From the NCBI GenBank assembly GCA_001769275.1, contig MEOQ01000027.1, positions 1-41,234 of the forward strand: a DNA stretch of 41,234 bases, in the 5' to 3' direction. The DNA is from Bacteroidetes bacterium GWF2_43_63 (GTDB lineage: Bacteria > Bacteroidota > Bacteroidia > Bacteroidales > DTU049). This document shows positions 7,181 through 15,232 of this stretch, in pieces. Below the pieces are notes generated by a model that was not told the origin of the DNA, did not search any database, and saw only the letters and a program-made list of their open reading frames with translations. A program made the translations under genes and the position numbers. Position 1 is the first letter of the stretch, and every line of letters begins with the position of its first letter.

Positions 7181-8764
7181 TCATTCCGCAAACGTCACTT
7201 TCGTCAGCTCCGCAGTTTTTCCCATCCCTGAATAAAACGGTACAATGAGTTCATTCGAAGAAATTGCAGTGCAGCCGTTCAGCAGTCCGGTCACATTACA
7301 ATTGGTGAAATCTGATAATACATATTTTTTAATTGAACCATCAAATCCAACTTTTACTATGGACAACTTGTTGTTTTCAGGCACCATGTTTTCTTTATTC
7401 AGGCTGACATTAAGTAATTCATTTCCCGTATAATTACTTTTATTGTCAATGAAAATAAAACAGATACTTTCATTATTTACAAAAGAGCAAAAGCCGGAGA
7501 TATTCTTATCTAAGGTTGTTTTCGTCAATTTCGGGATCACATGGCTCCAAATAATTTTCCCCTGTTCATCAAATAATCCGATGATAATATTTCGTGTGGT
7601 ATACACATCTTTAGGTTGGCTGTACTCACCGACATCATTTGGCGAAAAAATCCTCCTTTCTTCCGCAATGACAAGAGTCCTGTTATCACTGAGCTGAACA
7701 AGCGGATGAACATTACATTGATCAAAAACATCTGATAATTGGGGTTCCCCTTTGACTTTCTGCGACATCTTATTTTCATTTGCCAGGTCAACGCCAAACA
7801 TTTCGAAATTAAATATCAGCGTACTGTTTGTTTTTGTGTCTATTTTCCAATAGAAGAATCCATGCGAGTTTTTTCCGTCGTTGGATAGTACACCAGCGAC
7901 TATCATTTTACCATCATTGGTGAAATCAGCATTGAAATCAACAACATCAAATTGGGGCCCGTTTGCTGGTGCGCCTTTTGGATAGGCTCTTTCCAAAAAA
8001 CCATACAGGCCTCTGTCTTCTTTAAGTTTCATTTCAACTGTTTTGCCGGTTTCGGGATTTGTCTTGCTGAAATATAAACCATATGTTCCATCAGTAACTT
8101 TTTCTACATCAAGGCCCCCACGGATGTAAAACTGATATATGTTTCCGCTGTTGTCGATATAGCAATGCTTAAATAAAATGAAACAGAACTTCCTGGATAA
8201 TACTGAAACGGCACCTGAAAACAACCTGTTTAGATCCTTATCAAATATCAAAAAAGAATATCCTGCTTTATTCATATCCTTCTCTGTAATAATCAGTATT
8301 TTTGATTTATCAGGGCTTGTAGAAATATCCACATACTCTGGGAACTCTCCAAGCCGCAATGGAGGACAAAAACAAAAAGGAGAGATGTTAGGAACTGTAA
8401 TCAAATCACCACTTGGTTCAAGTGAAGAATTAAATATATTAATGTAAAGGGGATTGGATTTCTTATCCTTGTTTGTGCTGAAAACCAACAATTTCCCATT
8501 AATAAAGGTTGAATAGTGATACGATCTGCCTTCAATGGTTGTTTCAGCAATTTTTTTCATTTTATTGTTGAAAAGTGTAATTCCAAAGCTATTCTTGCCA
8601 TTGGAGAAAACAACAAAATTTCCGTCACTGGTGGCACAGAACCCCGATATTTTATCCTCTTTCTCAATATTGTCACCTCTTTCAATCCTGGCAAAATCGC
8701 ATTGATTCTGACCAATGCCGCACAAAGAAAAGACAACAAATGCAATGACAAAAAGCTGTTTCAT
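7181..8764 (-). CDS. Exported protein of unknown function, possible beta-propeller
   Basis: This 527-residue protein has a Sec signal peptide (MKQLFVIAFVVFSLCGIG). The rest is built of repeated beta-rich stretches with DGNFVVFSNG, DGKMIVAGVLSNDG and NIIIGLFDEQGKIIWSHVIP motifs, which look like propeller blades. It contains several cysteines. I do not recognise a named family. It is flanked by cassettes of opposite orientation and shares no leader repeat with them. It may be an independent cargo gene or the remnant partner of a lost cassette. Confidence 0.7.
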   Translation of the reverse strand: MKQLFVIAFVVFSLCGIGQNQCDFARIERGDNIEKEDKISGFCATSDGNFVVFSNGKNSFGITLFNNKMKKIAETTIEGRSYHYSTFINGKLLVFSTNKDKKSNPLYINIFNSSLEPSGDLITVPNISPFCFCPPLRLGEFPEYVDISTSPDKSKILIITEKDMNKAGYSFLIFDKDLNRLFSGAVSVLSRKFCFILFKHCYIDNSGNIYQFYIRGGLDVEKVTDGTYGLYFSKTNPETGKTVEMKLKEDRGLYGFLERAYPKGAPANGPQFDVVDFNADFTNDGKMIVAGVLSNDGKNSHGFFYWKIDTKTNSTLIFNFEMFGVDLANENKMSQKVKGEPQLSDVFDQCNVHPLVQLSDNRTLVIAEERRIFSPNDVGEYSQPKDVYTTRNIIIGLFDEQGKIIWSHVIPKLTKTTLDKNISGFCSFVNNESICFIFIDNKSNYTGNELLNVSLNKENMVPENNKLSIVKVGFDGSIKKYVLSDFTNCNVTGLLNGCTAISSNELIVPFYSGMGKTAELTKVTFAE

Positions 8765-8865
8765 ATATATTTCATTTAGCGCAAATTTATTAATATTTTC
8801 AACATTTTCCCGAGTGACTGTTTTTTTTAATTGTTTATACTGTTTTTTGATTTAGCCGTTGCGGT

Positions 8866-8908
8866 GCACCATCCACAACAAATCCTAAATGTCAATCCCA
8901 ATATTGGT
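8866..8908 (-). repeat. Boundary repeat type 3, inverted copy, in a 356-bp gene-free stretch
   Basis: The reverse complement reads ACCAATATTGGGATTGACAT, then TTAGGATTTGT and GGATGGTGC. It matches copies at 14601-14643, 20447-20489 and 20535-20579, but here lies in the opposite orientation. It is the only recognisable structure between 8765 and 9120. The rest is AT-rich sequence with no ORF or clear hairpin that I can support. Confidence 0.65.
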
Positions 8909-9120
8909 AAACAACAGATTTTCAATAGATCACACCAAAGCCGGCGACAGCGCCTCCACATTGTCAAAAATTATGCATTTCTGAGCACAGAATTATAGTT
9001 TTCAGCACTCATCAAATTTCTTTCACCCCTCTCCACCAAATTCCCAACCCCCGAAAATTTTGAAATCTCAAAGAGTAAACACATCATAGAGTCGTTTTGA
9101 ATATTGCTAAAAATATTGTG

Positions 9121-9408
9121 CTAAAAGAAAAACGAGCTATCATCATTAATAAAATCATCACCATAATAATACTCATACAAATTTTCCCCACAAAAAGGAC
9201 AATATGCCATATTAATAAAAACAAATTTGTTTTCAATCATATTAGTGACAAATAAATATCTATAAACTCGATTTCTGAAAGAAAGTTCGTTTACTTGAAT
9301 TTTAACAATCCTTATAAATGGGAAATGTCTTATCACTGAGCCGCTTTCTGATTTAGTTGCAACCGTAGAATAATAGCTCTCGAATTTTTCGCAGCAAAAT
9401 GTTTTCAT
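9121..9408 (-). CDS. Putative immunity protein of cassette 3 (CPFCG motif)
   Basis: This 95-residue protein has a C-terminal YCPFCGENLYEYYYGDDF segment, a CxxC knuckle of the kind seen in several small immunity-type proteins. An earlier FCCEKF pair could complete a metal site. The start codon overlaps the toxin stop by 4 nt (ATGA). The acidic tail DDFINDDSS suits a toxin-binding role. Immunity function is inferred from context. Confidence 0.65.
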   Translation of the reverse strand: MKTFCCEKFESYYSTVATKSESGSVIRHFPFIRIVKIQVNELSFRNRVYRYLFVTNMIENKFVFINMAYCPFCGENLYEYYYGDDFINDDSSFFF

Positions 9409-10439
9409 TGACCAAGCATTATGTTTTTAATGTTTTGATTTGTTATTTTCAACTCAAATCCTGAAGCGTTGTTTGTTGAGTTAAGACCTTGAAATGTTTC
9501 AATAATTCCTTCATTCTTTAACAAATTGTAACCACTTCTCGACACGGTAAATGATTTAACATTGCTTGAATATGAACTGGCGTAAACTTTACTTTCAGTT
9601 AAAAACAAAGCACCATTCCCACCCTCAGTACTTTTCATCCCTCGAAACAATGTTATTGCATCGTCAGGCTTTGGAGCCATTATTTCAACCATTTCTGAAG
9701 CAGAAAATTCTCTACCTGAAATCCCTTTTGCAAAAGCTTTAGGTGCACTTGTCGCTTTTGATAGTCCCTTTCCTAAATTTTTGATTCCAGAAGTAATATA
9801 AACAACCCCTAAGGCAATTTGAGTCATTTCTGAATAATGCTGCAAACAATTTTGAACTGAAAGGCCTAAATAAGCAACATCGGCATTTTCCCAACTATTA
9901 ACAGTTTCTAATACTTTCATCGGGTCATCGCTAATTGCATTAAGTGAGTGACTTTGCCAATATTCAGGAATATTATGAAAATGTCCATCAGAGCCATATA
10001 CATATGAACCACCCCCAAACACTTTATTTGAATTAACTGTTATGCCAAGAGGTTTAATTGTTGCATCAATTTCATCAATAGAAACAAGTGAAAAACTTGA
10101 GGTTTTTTTGTCAAATGCTAATGCATAGTAAAAATACTCCAACCCATCCAAATCAATACCGTCAATTGGCCTGTTGCTGGCAAACTGATAAGGGGTCAAC
10201 TCTGGATAATTAGATGTTATCGGGTCAACCGATAAAAATCTTCCCAGCCTCGGGTCATAAATCCTCATCCCATAATCCTGCTGGTTTCCAGTCCCTTTCA
10301 CCTCATTGTCATTCTCTTTGCCATTGAATCCGAAACGGTGACACTCGCGCCTCTGCAGGCCGCTTTGGAAGCCATTCTCCGCGCGAGTCAACAAATATGG
10401 ATTGTCTGAATATGTTGTATGGAAAGATATTTCGCCCAT
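9405..10439 (-). CDS. Orphan Rhs tip, cassette 3, ADP-ribosyltransferase-like toxin
   Basis: The 344-residue protein has the leader [20 protein letters not shown] and then the Rhs core (residues 35-101, RFGFNGKENDNE, YDPRLGRF, boundary GIDLDGLE). The variable tip follows. Its last 95 residues contain LFRGM, GGNGALFLTESKVYASSYSS and a late FELKI. The order of arginine, S/T-containing strand with YASSY, then glutamate resembles the R-S-E arrangement of ADP-ribosyltransferase-fold toxins. That would make it an NAD-dependent modifier of a target-cell protein or nucleic acid. There is no signal peptide. It probably functions only when fused to a full-length Rhs, or is a silent reservoir. The ART call is by eye. 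Confidence 0.65.
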   Translation of the reverse strand: MGEISFHTTYSDNPYLLTRAENGFQSGLQRRECHRFGFNGKENDNEVKGTGNQQDYGMRIYDPRLGRFLSVDPITSNYPELTPYQFASNRPIDGIDLDGLEYFYYALAFDKKTSSFSLVSIDEIDATIKPLGITVNSNKVFGGGSYVYGSDGHFHNIPEYWQSHSLNAISDDPMKVLETVNSWENADVAYLGLSVQNCLQHYSEMTQIALGVVYITSGIKNLGKGLSKATSAPKAFAKGISGREFSASEMVEIMAPKPDDAITLFRGMKSTEGGNGALFLTESKVYASSYSSNVKSFTVSRSGYNLLKNEGIIETFQGLNSTNNASGFELKITNQNIKNIMLGQ

Positions 10440-10575
10440 TAAAAATTAACGTTGAGTAAAGATAGAATATTTTTACAAAGTGTGTAAAATGTTAAATTTG
10501 GGTCGCCAGGGGGTTTGGCTTTTGTGGGTGCGGATTGTAGCGTCCCATTTGGTGCTGTTTATTTGTGGGACGCTA
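10440..10575 (-). repeat. Cassette 3 leader plus inverted-repeat element copy C, with a third arm
   Basis: In plus coordinates the leader with TAAAGATA (10457-10464) is followed by the tail (10476-10498), then the arms TGGGTCGCCA (10499-10508) and TAGCGTCCCA (10538-10547) with a 29-bp spacer. A further TGGGACGCTA at 10566-10575 is a perfect inverted partner of the 10538 arm. The stretch 10576-10667 holds only AT-rich sequence and the 3' flank of the next cassette. Confidence 0.75.
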
Positions 10576-10667
10576 TGACTTTTTTGAGATTGAATGACCA
10601 GCGTGGAGGGGTTGTTAATAATGGAAATTATTAAGGGCTTTAATGAATACTGCAGGTCAAGGAAGAC

Positions 10668-11219
10668 TCAAATCCAGATTTTTCTATTATCAATATTTCC
10701 AATTTGTTTAACTTCAGCAATTATTTCCTCAATTTGGCCTTTAGTCCATCCATTTTTTGGATTCAGTTTGACTTTCAATCTATTATTCTGATATAACCTA
10801 ATTGACTCTGATGCTCCAAAAAACAATCCGTCTTTTCTAACTCGATATGTAAACGAACCAAATTTAAAAATGATTCTCTTTTTTATTAAATAGAGAAATC
10901 TGAAAGTAATAAGTAACTCCTTGTGTTCATAATCAAATTTAAGATAGCTAACGGGTGTAGAATTCACTTGAATTTTGTAAATATAATAACCCAATATTGC
11001 TAAAATCCAAAGGAGCCAATTGCTTTTAAAACTAACGCCTCTTCCCATTAATTCATCAACTTTTAATAAATGTAAGAAGACAATAAATGATGCAAATAAT
11101 GCAGCTTGTATTATTACTCTAATCCACAACGGAAGATTAAATCGTCTTTTAGGGGAATACTCTTTCATTATGAAATATTTTTCGTCTTCGAATTCGTAAT
11201 TAAAAATCAATTTTACCAT
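10668..11219 (-). CDS. Two-helix membrane protein, putative immunity of cassette 4
   Basis: This 183-residue protein has two transmembrane helices, near residues 33-52 (VIIQAALFASFIVFLHLL) and 67-83 (NWLLWILAILGYYIYKI). A beta-rich soluble domain follows (YLKFDYEHKELLITFRFLYL) that could be PH-like. It starts 25 bp after the toxin stop. Membrane-embedded immunity fits a membrane-active tip. No family was recognised. Confidence 0.6.
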   Translation of the reverse strand: MVKLIFNYEFEDEKYFIMKEYSPKRRFNLPLWIRVIIQAALFASFIVFLHLLKVDELMGRGVSFKSNWLLWILAILGYYIYKIQVNSTPVSYLKFDYEHKELLITFRFLYLIKKRIIFKFGSFTYRVRKDGLFFGASESIRLYQNNRLKVKLNPKNGWTKGQIEEIIAEVKQIGNIDNRKIWI

Positions 11220-11244
11220 TTACAATATGCAAACGGTGTCAAAG

Positions 11245-12165
11245 TTATCCACCAGACGCCTTCCTGATCAATGCATTATAAACACTTTTTGTGACCGAAT
11301 TTGCATGCTCTAACTCACCTGATAACCGAGATGGAGTACTCGATTGTGATGAGGATGAGGAAGATTCAGCCTCCATAGATTGTGTTCCTTCTATCAGATC
11401 TTCACCCACATCGAAATAGGATTTAAAAGTACTCGCCTGATTTACAATATCTACAACAGTATTAACACTGCCAACTTTTCTTCCAAGCAAAAGCCCGGTA
11501 ACATCATCAGCTGTCTTTGACTCTGAAATTTCTCCAACAGGAGTGGAATACTGTGGATCTTCAGATGCATCGCCACCTTCGACCAAATTTGCAAGTTGTC
11601 TGAATCCTTGAACAGTGGTGTAGGAGCCAGTGACAAAAATAGCTCCTCCAATAACGGGTCCAGCCCCCGTTGGACATGTGACTACTCCAAAAGCAATACC
11701 TCCCAAAGCGGTAGAAATACCACTGGCGATCTTCCATACACCTCCAGCCCCTCGTTGCACATTTTCAGGGACATGAACATCTTCATATCCGCCAGATATT
11801 CCAGCTCCATAAATTGAACCTGTATATTCATCGTTTATTATTACAGAAGTCATTTCCAGCCCATCCAAATCAATTGCATCAATCGGTCTGTTACTAGCAA
11901 ACTGATATGGCGACAATTCAGGATATTTTTGCTCTTGCACAATCAACGGGTCAGCACTCAAGAATCTGCCAAGTCGTGGGTCATAAATTCTCATCCCATA
12001 ATCCTGCTGATTTCCAGTCCCTTTCACCTCATTGTCGTTCTCTTTGCCATTGAATCCGAAACGGTGACACCCGCGCCTCTGTAGGCCTCTTTGGGAGCCA
12101 TTCTTCACGCGAGTAAACAAATATTGATTGTCTGAATATGTTGTATGAAAAGATATTTCGGCCAT
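11245..12165 (-). CDS. Orphan Rhs tip, cassette 4, glycine-rich hydrophobic tip
   Basis: The 306-residue protein has the leader [20 protein letters not shown], then the Rhs core to about 101 (KENDNE type, boundary AIDLDGLE). The variable region has a long Gly/Ala/Val segment (GVWKIASGISTALGGIAFGV, then AGPVIGGAIFVTGSY) capable of one or two membrane insertions, followed by a serine run and a short C-terminus (VYNALIRKASGG). No enzyme motif is visible. With a membrane-protein partner downstream, a pore-forming activity is the best guess, held weakly. The DNA of the core closely matches cassettes 1 and 3. Confidence 0.65.
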   Translation of the reverse strand: MAEISFHTTYSDNQYLFTRVKNGSQRGLQRRGCHRFGFNGKENDNEVKGTGNQQDYGMRIYDPRLGRFLSADPLIVQEQKYPELSPYQFASNRPIDAIDLDGLEMTSVIINDEYTGSIYGAGISGGYEDVHVPENVQRGAGGVWKIASGISTALGGIAFGVVTCPTGAGPVIGGAIFVTGSYTTVQGFRQLANLVEGGDASEDPQYSTPVGEISESKTADDVTGLLLGRKVGSVNTVVDIVNQASTFKSYFDVGEDLIEGTQSMEAESSSSSSQSSTPSRLSGELEHANSVTKSVYNALIRKASGG

Positions 12166-12273
12166 GGAAAATTAACGATGAGTAAAGATAGAAAATTATT
12201 CGAAAGCGTGCATAATGTTAAAAATGGGTCACAAGGGGGTTTGACCTTTGTTGGAGCGGGATGTGGCGTCCCA
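12166..12273 (-). repeat. Cassette 4 leader plus inverted-repeat element copy D
   Basis: In plus coordinates the leader containing AGTAAAGATAGAAAATTATT is followed by CATAATGTTAAAAA and then the degenerate arm TGGGTCACAA (12225-12234). A 29-bp spacer and the intact arm TGGCGTCCCA (12264-12273) follow. The constant spacer survives although one arm has decayed. Confidence 0.75.
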
Positions 12274-12308
12274 TTTGTGACTCAAATTTATTGAAATTGG
12301 TGTTGGGT

Positions 12309-12348
12309 GCGCGTTTGCATAATTGTTTGTGAACGCGGACGCGGCGCG
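12309..12348 (-). repeat. Boundary repeat type 2 between cassettes 5 and 4
   Basis: Plus strand GCGCGTTTGCATAATTGTTT, then GTGAACGCGGACGCGGCGCG. It is homologous to copies at 6103, 14505 and 20331 and lies 35 bp from element copy D. Confidence 0.6.
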
Positions 12349-12372
12349 AGCAGCTCAGAAAACCAACCAAGC

Positions 12373-12401
12373 AAAAAAGCCACTCTTTTGAGCGGCTTTT
12401 T
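12373..12401. terminator. Terminator hairpin after the cassette 5 LRR gene
   Basis: AAAAAAGCCACTC / GAGCGGCTTTTT with a TTTT loop and one A-C mismatch. It can act in both directions. The sequence is shared with hairpins at 14572 and 16274. Confidence 0.7.
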
Positions 12402-12460
12402 CAATATTGGGATTTTTATAAAAGATCTTTCTGGAATTTGAAATAGTGTTATCATTTCAA

Positions 12461-13297
12461 TCAGTTGGAACATTCCGGAATTTCCTTGGACGATAATATG
12501 TAAAACTGACTGCCAAATTTAAACGTTTTTAAAACAGTCGGCTTTTCAGCAAACAGATTGTGCCTTACTATGAGGTATTTGAGCTTTTTCATTTTTACCA
12601 AGTTCCATGGGAGATCAGACAATTCATTCCCACTTAAATCCAATGATTCTATGGTTTGGCTACTGGTAATATCTCCAGGAATGGTTTTCATATGACATTT
12701 CCACATGTTCAAATTTCTCAAACTTTTAAATGCTGCAAAACTAAAATTGTATTTCGTGTTTTCAGGAATATTAGTAAATGAAAGATTAATTAGGTTTCTG
12801 AAATCATTGATTCCACTTTCAATAGATTCCAATTCAGAACAGCCAACAATACTTATTCTGGTAACTGATGTTATCAATTGATGTTTTTCAAATAAAGACT
12901 TGCCTGAACTTATACCAATTATTAATGTGTGTAAATTTCTGTATTTTGAAAAATCCACATCAACAGAATCTGCATTAATATTTTCCAAACAAAGACGCTC
13001 AATATTCCTTAGAGCATATAATTGACTATAATATTCTGGAACCTCCTTCATATCAATTGTTAAATTCCTTATGGCTGAAATGAATTTTGGATATTTTTTT
13101 ACATCAATCATTGAGAACACACCATATGGTACAACAATTCTCTTTCTGCTCACTGTGTAAATTTCAACCTTGTTTCGTTGCCAATTTTCATAATATATTT
13201 TAGAAACAGGATTGCTTTCCTTTATATCATTCTGTTGCTTGTTGCAGGCAATTGCAACGAGAAATACTAATGCAGTAATTTTATAAATAGATTTCAT
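12461..13297 (-). CDS. LRR lipoprotein paired with the cassette 5 tip
   Basis: This 278-residue protein has a lipoprotein signal (MKSIYKITALVFLVAIAC; lipobox cysteine 18). Leucine-rich repeats follow, clearest at the C-terminus: LRNLNMWKCHMKTIPGDI, ESLDLSGNELSDLPWNL and LKYLIVRHNLF. It should sit as a lipid-anchored periplasmic or outer-membrane protein. It begins 15 bp after the tip's stop. Paralogues follow the other two caspase-like tips (16343 and 20642), so pairing with that tip type is specific. It may be an immunity protein that captures the incoming protease, or a delivery partner. Immunity is inferred. Confidence 0.75.
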   Translation of the reverse strand: MKSIYKITALVFLVAIACNKQQNDIKESNPVSKIYYENWQRNKVEIYTVSRKRIVVPYGVFSMIDVKKYPKFISAIRNLTIDMKEVPEYYSQLYALRNIERLCLENINADSVDVDFSKYRNLHTLIIGISSGKSLFEKHQLITSVTRISIVGCSELESIESGINDFRNLINLSFTNIPENTKYNFSFAAFKSLRNLNMWKCHMKTIPGDITSSQTIESLDLSGNELSDLPWNLVKMKKLKYLIVRHNLFAEKPTVLKTFKFGSQFYILSSKEIPECSN

Positions 13298-13312
13298 GTA
13301 ATATTGATTTAC

Positions 13313-14437
13313 TTAAAACATTGGGACGTTTGCTCGTCTATTTAAAGCACGATCTCTCTTTTCAGTTTGAAGCCGTTTATCATATTCATCTTTTTTTATT
13401 ACATACTGTGACCATTGTTTATCAACTGATTCTTCAAAAACTTGAGTTTTTTTCCCAACATGCTCTGGTGACGACGAACCTGGTTGATATACATTATATC
13501 CATTGTCAGTATAAGGAGCATCCACGTCGTCACTTGCATAGCTGCATGCGCCATTTATTTCAGCAGCATCTCCCTCTGCAGCAGCCGGGCCAACAGCTTT
13601 CAGGCCAACTCGAACAGCAAAAGCTTGTGCTAAACCATACTTGTTAAACGGACCTGGATCACTTGCTACATCATTACCAGTATTGCATGCTCCAATATTA
13701 ACCACCGCATTCGGAGAGAATGCAGTTCGATCAAACTGTTCTGCATCAGATTCATTTAGATGAACGCCTCCTCCAAGTAGTAAATCACTTGGGCAGGCAT
13801 GCGTGAGAAAAACCAAATCTGTAACTTGCTCTTTATAAGCAACATCATTACAAGTTGTCGTTGTTGTAGGTCTGCAATTAGCATATTCAACAATATCCTG
13901 CTCGTTATAATAATAGACAACCTTTACTCCCATCTTTAAAAGTTTATCAGTATATGCTTGTCCTCGTTTTAAATCATCAGCATCATTTCCATTGAGCATC
14001 ACGGTCGTATTCTCACCATTCCTTTTTAATTTTCTTGCATAGAATACAGCTCTGCCATAGAAGTTGTTCTCACGAGCCATCCCAGTTCCATCAGTACTGG
14101 CAGGACCCTGAGCTCCAACTACAATAATATTCTCCCTCCCATCCGGATCAATCACCGCAATAGGATCACAATATCCAAAATGATAGGGTGAATATCCCGG
14201 ATATTTCACCGCTAACGGATCGCAAGCCATCCATCTCCCAAGCCGGCTATCATACAACCGCGCACCAAAATCATAGGCACTTCCGCTGGATTCAAAAAGC
14301 TCATCAACTTTCTCTTTGCCATTGAATCCGAAACGGTAACACCCGCGCCTCTGCAGACCGCTTTGGGAGCCATTCTCCGCGCGTGCCAACAAATATGGAT
14401 TGTCTGGATATGTTGTATAGAAAGATATTTCGGGCAT
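13313..14437 (-). CDS. Orphan Rhs tip, cassette 5, candidate caspase-fold protease
   Basis: The 374-residue protein has the leader (1-34) and an Rhs core of the KEKVDELFESSGSAYDFGAR type up to VIDPDGREN (about 103), as in the resident Rhs gene. The tip begins ENIIVVGAQG. It has strand-His TDLVFLTHA (H213) and strand-Cys AVVNIGACNTG (C251), the order and spacing of the His/Cys dyad in clan CD peptidases (caspase, CHAT and gingipain type). Two other tips in the window share both residues while diverging elsewhere. The C-terminus ends NVPMF, a tail shared with the resident Rhs. It would cleave proteins in a target cell. The fold assignment is by motif only. Confidence 0.7.
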   Translation of the reverse strand: MPEISFYTTYPDNPYLLARAENGSQSGLQRRGCYRFGFNGKEKVDELFESSGSAYDFGARLYDSRLGRWMACDPLAVKYPGYSPYHFGYCDPIAVIDPDGRENIIVVGAQGPASTDGTGMARENNFYGRAVFYARKLKRNGENTTVMLNGNDADDLKRGQAYTDKLLKMGVKVVYYYNEQDIVEYANCRPTTTTTCNDVAYKEQVTDLVFLTHACPSDLLLGGGVHLNESDAEQFDRTAFSPNAVVNIGACNTGNDVASDPGPFNKYGLAQAFAVRVGLKAVGPAAAEGDAAEINGACSYASDDVDAPYTDNGYNVYQPGSSSPEHVGKKTQVFEESVDKQWSQYVIKKDEYDKRLQTEKRDRALNRRANVPMF

Positions 14438-14475
14438 GAAAAATTAACGTTGAGTAAAGATAGAAAATTATTTTT
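14438..14475 (-). repeat. Cassette 5 leader lacking the inverted-repeat element
   Basis: The leader (AAAAATTAACGTTGAGTAAA, then GATAGAAAATTATTTT) is intact. After TTTTTTGG it runs directly into the type 2 boundary repeat. The 49-bp element and its tail are absent, so a deletion or recombination removed them here. Confidence 0.65.
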
Positions 14476-14504
14476 TGGTGCGAGATTTTCGCAGACCTGC
14501 TCTG

Positions 14505-14543
14505 CGCGCGCATTTGCGTAATGCTTTGTGAACGCGGGCGCGG
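14505..14543 (-). repeat. Boundary repeat type 2, GC-rich copy
   Basis: Plus strand GCGCGCGCATTTGCGTAATG, then CTTTGTGAACGCGGGCGCGG. It matches 12309 and 20331. It lies between the cassette 5 leader and the terminator at 14572. Confidence 0.6.
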
Positions 14544-14571
14544 CGGGTGTAGCTCCGAAAACCGGCCAGCC

Positions 14572-14600
14572 AAAAAAGCCACTCGGTTGAGCGGCTTTTT
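14572..14600. terminator. Terminator hairpin after cassette 6
   Basis: AAAAAAGCCACTC, GGTT loop, GAGCGGCTTTTT, with one A-C mismatch. It ends the cassette 6 transcript and can work in both directions. Confidence 0.7.
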
Positions 14601-14643
14601 ACCAATATTGGGATATGTATCAAAGATTTATCATGGATGGTGC
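14601..14643 (+). repeat. Boundary repeat type 3
   Basis: ACCAATATTGGGATATGTAT, then CAAAGATTTATCATGGATGGTGC. It is homologous to 20447, 20535 and (inverted) 8866. Shorter remnants (CAATATTGG) follow the hairpins at 12402 and 16304. It lies between the cassette 6 partner gene and the hairpin. Confidence 0.6.
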
Positions 14644-14659
14644 AGTGTGACCAACAATC

Positions 14660-15232
14660 TTATTTTCTTATTTTAATCTCTACAATCGGATTACTGTATT
14701 TTTCCAATTCTATTAATTGGTTGGCGATTTTTTCATTCCATTCGGTCTGTTTCTCTTTGTTAAGATAGTGATTGGTTTGCTCATCATATAATTTGTGATA
14801 TTCAATTAAATTTTTTCTGATATTAACACATGCTTTTTCGATTTTTTTTGAAAAATTATTTTTTGAAAAAGCACTCAATATAATTTGTTTCCTAAATTTT
14901 CTAGCAAATATTTCAGTAATATCAAAATGTCCTTGTTCATGTTTTAACCCGTCGTCATCATCATAACCTTTTCTGAACCAAGATCTTTTTGGGTAAAATA
15001 CAGCATTAATTTCAATCAAAAACGGATCTGTTTTATTTATAAAATCTATTAATATTGATGTTGTGGCTCTCGCTCCCTCATTGTAAGAAGAGTTTGGTTT
15101 ACTTTGAAAATCATCCCATAATAATGGGCGGTCTTTGTTCCAAACAATGTAATTTTCAGCAGTTACAAATCCCGCCGTTATTAGAAATATTGCTGCTGTC
15201 AGCAAACATTTCACAAATCTTATTTTATTCAT
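14660..15232 (-). CDS. Exported DUF922-like predicted zinc protease, cassette 6 second gene
   Basis: The ATG at 15232 was chosen because it starts a good signal peptide ([20 protein letters not shown]) and overlaps the tip stop by 8 nt; the upstream extension reads as tip DNA in another frame. The mature protein has WDDFQSKPN, then [26 protein letters not shown] is the HExxH-type zinc motif I associate with DUF922, a predicted secreted metalloprotease family. It lies where other cassettes carry an immunity gene. It could process or inactivate a toxin, be the effector itself, or be unrelated cargo. A lysine-rich C-terminus follows. Confidence 0.7.
   Translation of the reverse strand: MNKIRFVKCLLTAAIFLITAGFVTAENYIVWNKDRPLLWDDFQSKPNSSYNEGARATTSILIDFINKTDPFLIEINAVFYPKRSWFRKGYDDDDGLKHEQGHFDITEIFARKFRKQIILSAFSKNNFSKKIEKACVNIRKNLIEYHKLYDEQTNHYLNKEKQTEWNEKIANQLIELEKYSNPIVEIKIRK

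Noticed and set aside
14304-14582. Minus-strand ORFs at 12288-12473 and 14304-14582 sharing FSEL--PRPRSQ
   Set aside because: They translate the type 2 repeat and terminator hairpin. The similarity is explained by DNA repeats, and the second overlaps the tip start on the same strand in another frame.
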